Positions 63,949 through 64,000 of a stretch of 64,000 bases of DNA are shown one piece after another. A program made the position numbers and the translations under genes. Source of the DNA: Glycocaulis alkaliphilus (lineage in GTDB: Bacteria; Pseudomonadota; Alphaproteobacteria; Caulobacterales; Maricaulaceae); the NCBI RefSeq assembly GCF_004000605.1, contig NZ_CP018911.1, forward strand, positions 2,046,001 to 2,110,000, written 5' to 3'. Positions within the stretch are counted from its first letter, which is position 1. Each line of letters begins with the position of its first letter. The notes below the pieces were generated by a model, which worked only from the letters and a program-made list of their open reading frames with translations, had not been told where the DNA came from and did no database searches.

Positions 63949-64000
63949 GTCTCCCCCCGTTCACGGGGGGAGTGCCCCCGAAAAGGGGGCGAGGGGGGGG
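63949..64000. repeat. palindromic repeat A (truncated by window end)
   Basis: CTCCCCCCGTTCACGGGGGGAG followed by GCCCCCGAAAAGGGGGC and a G run; same left half as the copy at 6584. Confidence 0.8.

Overview
The window is a GC-rich chromosomal segment of an alphaproteobacterium, most likely a dimorphic or prosthecate-type member of the Maricaulales/Hyphomonadales (Maricaulis, Oceanicaulis or Glycocaulis-like). This rests on a CcrM-type GANTC methyltransferase with its C-terminal extension, a near-consensus CtrA box in front of it, a GTTC-N7-GTTC LexA box of the alphaproteobacterial type, two large TonB receptors, an ETF-ubiquinone oxidoreductase and an ScfR/RamB-type regulator beside isocitrate lyase. 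The genus is inference; I could not run a comparison.

Layout. 1-5.3 kb is a leftward run: ETF-QO, a TPR lipoprotein candidate, IspE and a WecA/MraY-like transferase, with overlapping stop/start codons. 5.5-12.6 kb is largely DNA maintenance: a uracil-DNA glycosylase, a LexA-boxed radical SAM protein, RNase HII, CcrM, MutY and a DUF721/DciA-like protein, with two small glycosyltransferases between them. 12.8-23.3 kb holds YceI/cytochrome b561, a DmdC-like acyl-CoA dehydrogenase, a repeat-flanked GIY-YIG nuclease, small membrane proteins, signal peptidase I, an SDR enzyme and a chemoreceptor. 23.4-36.2 kb has a flavoprotein, a BrnT-type toxin-antitoxin pair, TauE, DusA, a nitrilase-family protein, GrxD/BolA, an M28 peptidase, glutaryl-CoA dehydrogenase, MgtE and envelope-associated small proteins. 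36.3-40.4 kb is an amino-acid/amine uptake and oxidation cluster, followed by rpsD. 41.3-44.9 kb is a tandem pair of heparinase II/III-like lipoproteins. 45-55.7 kb is central carbon metabolism: TrmJ, Icd, MeaB, malate synthase, isocitrate lyase and its likely regulator. 55.8-61 kb has two TonB receptors, the second with an in-frame amber codon. The window closes with a GST and an unrecognised two-gene membrane/vWA-like module.

As a system the genes suggest a heterotroph growing on fatty acids, acetate and amino acids: acyl-CoA dehydrogenases feed ETF-QO, acetyl-CoA enters the glyoxylate shunt under an acyl-CoA-sensing regulator, Icd competes for isocitrate, and MeaB supports propionyl-CoA/methylmalonyl-CoA metabolism.

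At least four families of palindromic interspersed repeats (called A-D here) occupy most non-coding gaps. One copy of family A sits in frame inside a glycosyltransferase gene. The best leads are that in-gene repeat, the LexA box on the radical SAM gene, the apparent gene conversion in the heparinase pair, the amber codon in the second TonB receptor, the GIY-YIG gene between two repeat B copies, and the terminal two-gene module.
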